Positions 7,021-9,244 of a DNA stretch of 9,244 bases are shown here, piece by piece. Origin of the DNA: Helicobacteraceae bacterium (GTDB lineage: Bacteria > Campylobacterota > Campylobacteria > Campylobacterales > SZUA-545). The notes beneath the pieces are model-generated. The model was given only the letters and a program-made list of their open reading frames with translations, had not been told where the DNA came from and did no database searches. Numbering within the stretch: the first letter of the stretch is position 1; each line of letters begins with the position of its first letter. The position numbers and the translations under genes were made by a program. The stretch is from contig JAITEA010000197.1 of the NCBI GenBank assembly GCA_031282285.1, positions 1 through 9,244 on the forward strand, written 5' to 3'.

Positions 7021-8478
7021 TTATGCGATCCTTGCCTTTTTGCGGTAATAGACAAACGACAACGCGGCTAGAATCAGCAGCGCGATCTGCGGCGCGATCG
7101 TCTCTACGGTCGGATATACGCCAAGCAGATCGATTGTCGGCACATAGGGCAGGCTCGTAACGCTTACTACATCGGCTTCCTGAAGCTCTTTTACGCCGCC
7201 GCCGGCAAACGCGACGCAAAGAATGTACATCAATACGCTTGTGCCGATAAAAAACGGCTTGAGCGGCAATCTGAGCGAGCCAAATCTAATCGCCGCAAAG
7301 ATAAATACGAGCGCCACGCACCCGACGCCAAAGCCAAGCCAGACCATATCGGAGTAGGCTTCGGCTTCGATAAACAGCGCCTGAAAGAACAAAATCGTCT
7401 CCGCGCCCTCTCTGAAAACCGCCAGAAACGCCGCCGCCGCGAGGGCAAACACGCTACCCCTGCTTATGGCGCTTTTCACCTTGCCTTCGATATAGCCCTT
7501 CCACGACTCTTCGCTGGATTTTGAGATCATCCAGTTGCTCACGAAAAACAGCACGACGACCGCCGTAAGCATCGCCGCGCCTTCCACGATCTCCTGCGGA
7601 GCGCCGCCCTCGGACAATAAAATCTTGCTGATCACATACGCCATCGCCGCGCTGGCGGCAAGCGCCGCGATAGAGCCTATATAGACCTCTTTGGTATAGC
7701 GTGCGTTGCCCGATCGCACAAGATAGGCGATAATCGCGGCGATCACCAAGATCGCCTCCACGCCCTCGCGCAGCATAATCGACAGCGCGAGGAGAAACGA
7801 GCTAAAGCCGCTTATCTCGCGCTCGTCAAGCGCTTTGGCGTCCTCGTGAAGCCATACGATAAGCTCGTCGATCTGGCGCTTGACCTCCGCGTCGTCGTCG
7901 CTGTTGATCGCGTTTTTTATCGTGCTAAACTGGTATTCGACGACGCTTGCGCGTTTGCCGGAGATGCTAGAAAGCGTGGCGCGTTCCACGCCGTATTTTT
8001 CGTAGAAGCCAAAATATGCATTGTTGATCAAATCTTTGGCTTTCTGCGGCTCTTTGGCTAAATAGGCTTCGTGCGCCGATCGCAACACGGCGTCCATATC
8101 GGCGACAATCTCGCTCCACGAGGCGTATCGCTTCTTTTTGGAGTCGTCGCTTCCAATGAGCATCTTCATAATGGCGGCGTTTTGCGTTCGGGCGTTGGCT
8201 GGGTCTTCGCCCTCGTTTATGATGTAGAGCATATCCTCAAAATGCCGCTCCATATCCTCTACGCGATCGACCGGCAGCAGCGCCTTTGCCTCCCCGACGC
8301 TTTTTATCGTGCCTTCGGGATCGCCCGCCTCGTAACGATCGCACGCGGCGTTAAGCGCGGTCTGTATTCCCTCTTTGACTTCGTTGGGTAGCGGCGCGTT
8401 TGTCTGCGCGTACGCGCTTGGCGCCAGCGTTGCGCCGATAATCGCGACCGCGGCTATAAATCTAAAAAACGACGGCAT
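7021..8478 (-). CDS. FTR1-family iron permease with N-terminal periplasmic domain
   Basis: A 485-residue protein. Residues 1-24 are a signal peptide (cleavage after AYA). About 25-222 form a hydrophilic, mostly helical periplasmic domain rich in Asp, Glu and Lys. The C-terminal half has about seven membrane helices with both REGxE iron-ligand motifs, REGVEA (237-242) and REGAET (356-361), and an EGAAM segment (299-303) between them. FTR1 and EfeU proteins move ferric iron across the inner membrane, and here the partner is P19 encoded next. The ATG at 8478 has AAGAGGAG six bases upstream (8485-8492). Position and content match C. jejuni cj1658. The region upstream is unusual because several broken copies of this gene's own 5' end lie in tandem between the start and the presumed Fur-controlled promoter. 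The intact gene appears to be the last copy in the row. Confidence 0.93.
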   Translation of the reverse strand: MPSFFRFIAAVAIIGATLAPSAYAQTNAPLPNEVKEGIQTALNAACDRYEAGDPEGTIKSVGEAKALLPVDRVEDMERHFEDMLYIINEGEDPANARTQNAAIMKMLIGSDDSKKKRYASWSEIVADMDAVLRSAHEAYLAKEPQKAKDLINNAYFGFYEKYGVERATLSSISGKRASVVEYQFSTIKNAINSDDDAEVKRQIDELIVWLHEDAKALDEREISGFSSFLLALSIMLREGVEAILVIAAIIAYLVRSGNARYTKEVYIGSIAALAASAAMAYVISKILLSEGGAPQEIVEGAAMLTAVVVLFFVSNWMISKSSEESWKGYIEGKVKSAISRGSVFALAAAAFLAVFREGAETILFFQALFIEAEAYSDMVWLGFGVGCVALVFIFAAIRFGSLRLPLKPFFIGTSVLMYILCVAFAGGGVKELQEADVVSVTSLPYVPTIDLLGVYPTVETIAPQIALLILAALSFVYYRKKARIA

Positions 8479-8722
8479 TATTTACTCCTCTTATTTGCTT
8501 GATATGTTCAGCGTTTGCGCCGGCGCCGCTGCGATCGCAAACGGCGTTAAGCGGGCTTCGCGTTCTCGCTCTGATCTTGTTTAGCAATCTTGTTCGTGTT
8601 CTAAGCAACGCGGAAAAAGCGCCCCGCGTTTCCTTTCCAACCCCGTTTGACGCGCATTTTCCCACGCTTGGCGCAAACTGAATAATCGCGGCTATGGCTC
8701 TAAATCTCAAAAACAACGGCAT
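8462..8722 (-). pseudogene. ftr1 5'-end duplicate, copy 2 (86-codon ORF)
   Basis: It starts MPLFLRFRAIAAIIQFAPS, against MPSFFRFIAAVAIIGATLAPS in intact ftr1. The two-codon difference before APS keeps the frame. Further on it reads SPLNAVCDRSGAG where ftr1 has TALNAACDRYEAG, so the ftr1 frame returns after a stretch about 18 residues longer. It has AGAGG six bases before the ATG. The TAG at 8462-8464 lies inside ftr1, so the ORF overlaps the ftr1 start by 17 bases in another frame. None of the permease domain is present. I read it as a truncated duplicate; a leader peptide that couples translation to ftr1 is the alternative. It contains a short hairpin (ACGCGG/CCGCGT, 8608-8629). Confidence 0.55.
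8485..8492 (-). promoter_or_regulatory. Shine-Dalgarno sequence of the intact ftr1 gene
   Basis: AAGAGGAG with six-base spacing to ATG 8478. It decides that this copy, rather than one of the upstream duplicated starts, is the start of the full-length permease. The upstream copies have a different sequence, GGGAGAGG. Confidence 0.7.
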
Positions 8723-8725
8723 CTT

Positions 8726-8950
8726 TTACCTCTCCCGCGTTTGCGCTCTCAATATAGATCGCTTCGTAGCGATCGCAAACGGCGTTGATAGCGCTTTGCT
8801 TTTAACCTCGTTTAACGCGCATTTTCCCGCGCTTGGCGCAAACGCCGCCCCGTATGCGGGATTTTGACCGAATACTCGGGCGTTCTCGCCAGAGCTTGGA
8901 ACAAACTGAATAATCGCGGCTATGGCTCTAAATCTCAAAAACAACGGCAT
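8726..8950 (-). pseudogene. ftr1 5'-end duplicate, copy 3 (74-codon ORF)
   Basis: It begins with the same 16 residues as copy 2, MPLFLRFRAIAAIIQF, and has the same GGGAGAGG Shine-Dalgarno sequence. A 63-base (21-codon) insertion relative to copy 2 follows, starting VPSSGENA, after which it resumes with APSAGKCALNEVK. Intact ftr1 has APSAYAQTN then PNEVKEG. Beyond NEVK the alignment to ftr1 continues at DNA level but out of frame. The TAA (8726-8728) lies three bases before the ATG of copy 2, so the two ORFs are nearly joined. A perfect hairpin GATCGCT-tcgt-AGCGATC sits at 8757-8774. No permease domain is encoded. Confidence 0.55.
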
Positions 8951-8968
8951 CTTTTACCTCTCCCGCGT

Positions 8969-9088
8969 TTACGCTCTCAATATAGATCGCTTCGTAGCGA
9001 TCGCAAACGGCGTTGATAACGCTTTGCTTTTAACATCGTTTGACGGCGCGTCAATAATTGCGGCTATGGCTCTAAATCTCAAAAACAA
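8969..9088 (-). pseudogene. ftr1 5'-end duplicate, copy 4 (start codon lost)
   Basis: The frame reads LFLRFRAIAAIIDAPSNDVKSKALSTPF-type sequence and ends at TAA 8969-8971. The Met-Pro codons of the other copies are replaced by Thr at the 9089 break, so no ATG remains; only TTG codons could start it. It lacks the segment between AII and APS found in the other copies. The hairpin GATCGCT-tcgt-AGCGATC recurs at 8985-9002. It is the copy nearest to the candidate Fur box and is probably not translated. Confidence 0.5.
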
Positions 9089-9244
9089 GGTTTGCGCCGC
9101 CGCTCTGTTGATTCCGTCTCCCGCCCTCTAGCCTCTGCTCTAGCGGGATTGCTGGTTTGATAATCAATTTCATAGGTGGAAGTTTAGGATAATTTCCCTT
9201 AAATATGCGTTCCGCCTTTTCAAAAACCGCTTAAACGCCGCTGA
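9089..9244. other. Presumed promoter region upstream of the ftr1 array
   Basis: No gene is visible. The stretch turns AT-rich after about 9150 and contains the candidate Fur box. On the plus strand a short ATG frame at about 9204 closes after a few codons. The region could be shared with a divergent gene beyond the right edge. Confidence 0.3.
9158..9172. promoter_or_regulatory. Candidate Fur box upstream of the ftr1 leader
   Basis: TGATAATCAATTTCA matches the 7-1-7 Fur consensus TGATAAT-n-ATTATCA at 12 of 14 positions, with one half-site perfect. It is about 680 bases before the intact ftr1 start but only about 70 bases before the first duplicated copy. Fur control of FTR1/P19 iron-uptake genes is known in C. 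jejuni, which supports the reading. No clean -10/-35 pair was found beside it, so the exact promoter is not placed. Confidence 0.45.

Larger units (their letters stand above)
8479..9088 (-). repeat. Tandem array of duplicated ftr1 5' ends
   Basis: On the minus strand the array repeats the beginning of ftr1. Start codons fall at 8950 and 8722 before the real one at 8478, giving periods of 228 and 244 bases; a fourth, truncated unit starts at 9088. Bases 8675-8813 and 8903-9041 match at 136 of 139 positions (differences at 8743, 8791 and 8807). Bases 9053-9088 match 8909-8944 at 35 of 36. The units also align to ftr1 coding sequence. Shared pieces are the start region, a CGCTTGGCGC block (8415-8424, 8665-8674, 8830-8839) and a GCGATCGCAAACGGCGTT-like block (8531, 8769 and 8997; diverged in ftr1 near 8333-8354). 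Units therefore derive from roughly codons 1-52 of ftr1. Confidence 0.8.

Noticed and set aside
8479..9088. CRISPR array or insertion sequence reading of the repeats
   Set aside because: Units are over 200 bases long without spacers, there is no transposase or terminal inverted repeat, and the units align to ftr1 itself.

Overview
The window most likely comes from a Campylobacterota (epsilonproteobacterial) genome that is GC-rich for that group. Two things point there. One is a histidine kinase of the flagellar FlgS type. The other is a reverse-strand gene block in the same order as the Campylobacter jejuni P19 iron-uptake locus (cj1658 to cj1663). The octamer GCGATCGC is strikingly frequent. 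No rRNA, tRNA, CRISPR array or transposase gene was seen.

Layout, left to right. Bases 3-200 are the C-terminal end of a surface protein of the GLUG/beta-helix kind. Bases 201-511 hold a cluster of extragenic palindromic repeats and the presumed flgS promoter. flgS (512-1534, +) runs convergently into the iron operon. On the minus strand, in transcription order, come an FTR1-type iron permease (8478-7021), the periplasmic copper/iron protein P19 (6859-6296), a DUF2318 membrane protein with a Cys-rich domain (5939-4650), two FtsX/MacB-type permeases (4650-3397 and 3404-2286) and their ABC ATPase (2284-1601). The last four overlap or nearly touch and look translationally coupled. Gaps of 161 and 356 bp separate ftr1-p19 and p19-DUF2318, and the second contains a strong hairpin.

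The genes should work together. P19 binds metal in the periplasm, FTR1 moves iron through the inner membrane, and the DUF2318 protein plus the ABC-like complex probably supply redox or energetic help. A candidate Fur box at 9158-9172 suggests iron-repressed expression of the whole block.

The most unusual part is 8479-9088. Between the candidate Fur box and the real ftr1 start, the beginning of ftr1 has been tandemly duplicated about three times. Each copy carries a signal-peptide-like start (MPLFLRFRAIAAIIQF or a truncated form) and decayed sequence matching ftr1 codons up to about 52. Two copies keep a Shine-Dalgarno sequence and ATG. Their reading frames chain stop-to-start into the intact gene, giving a leader of roughly 680 nt with decoy or coupled ORFs.
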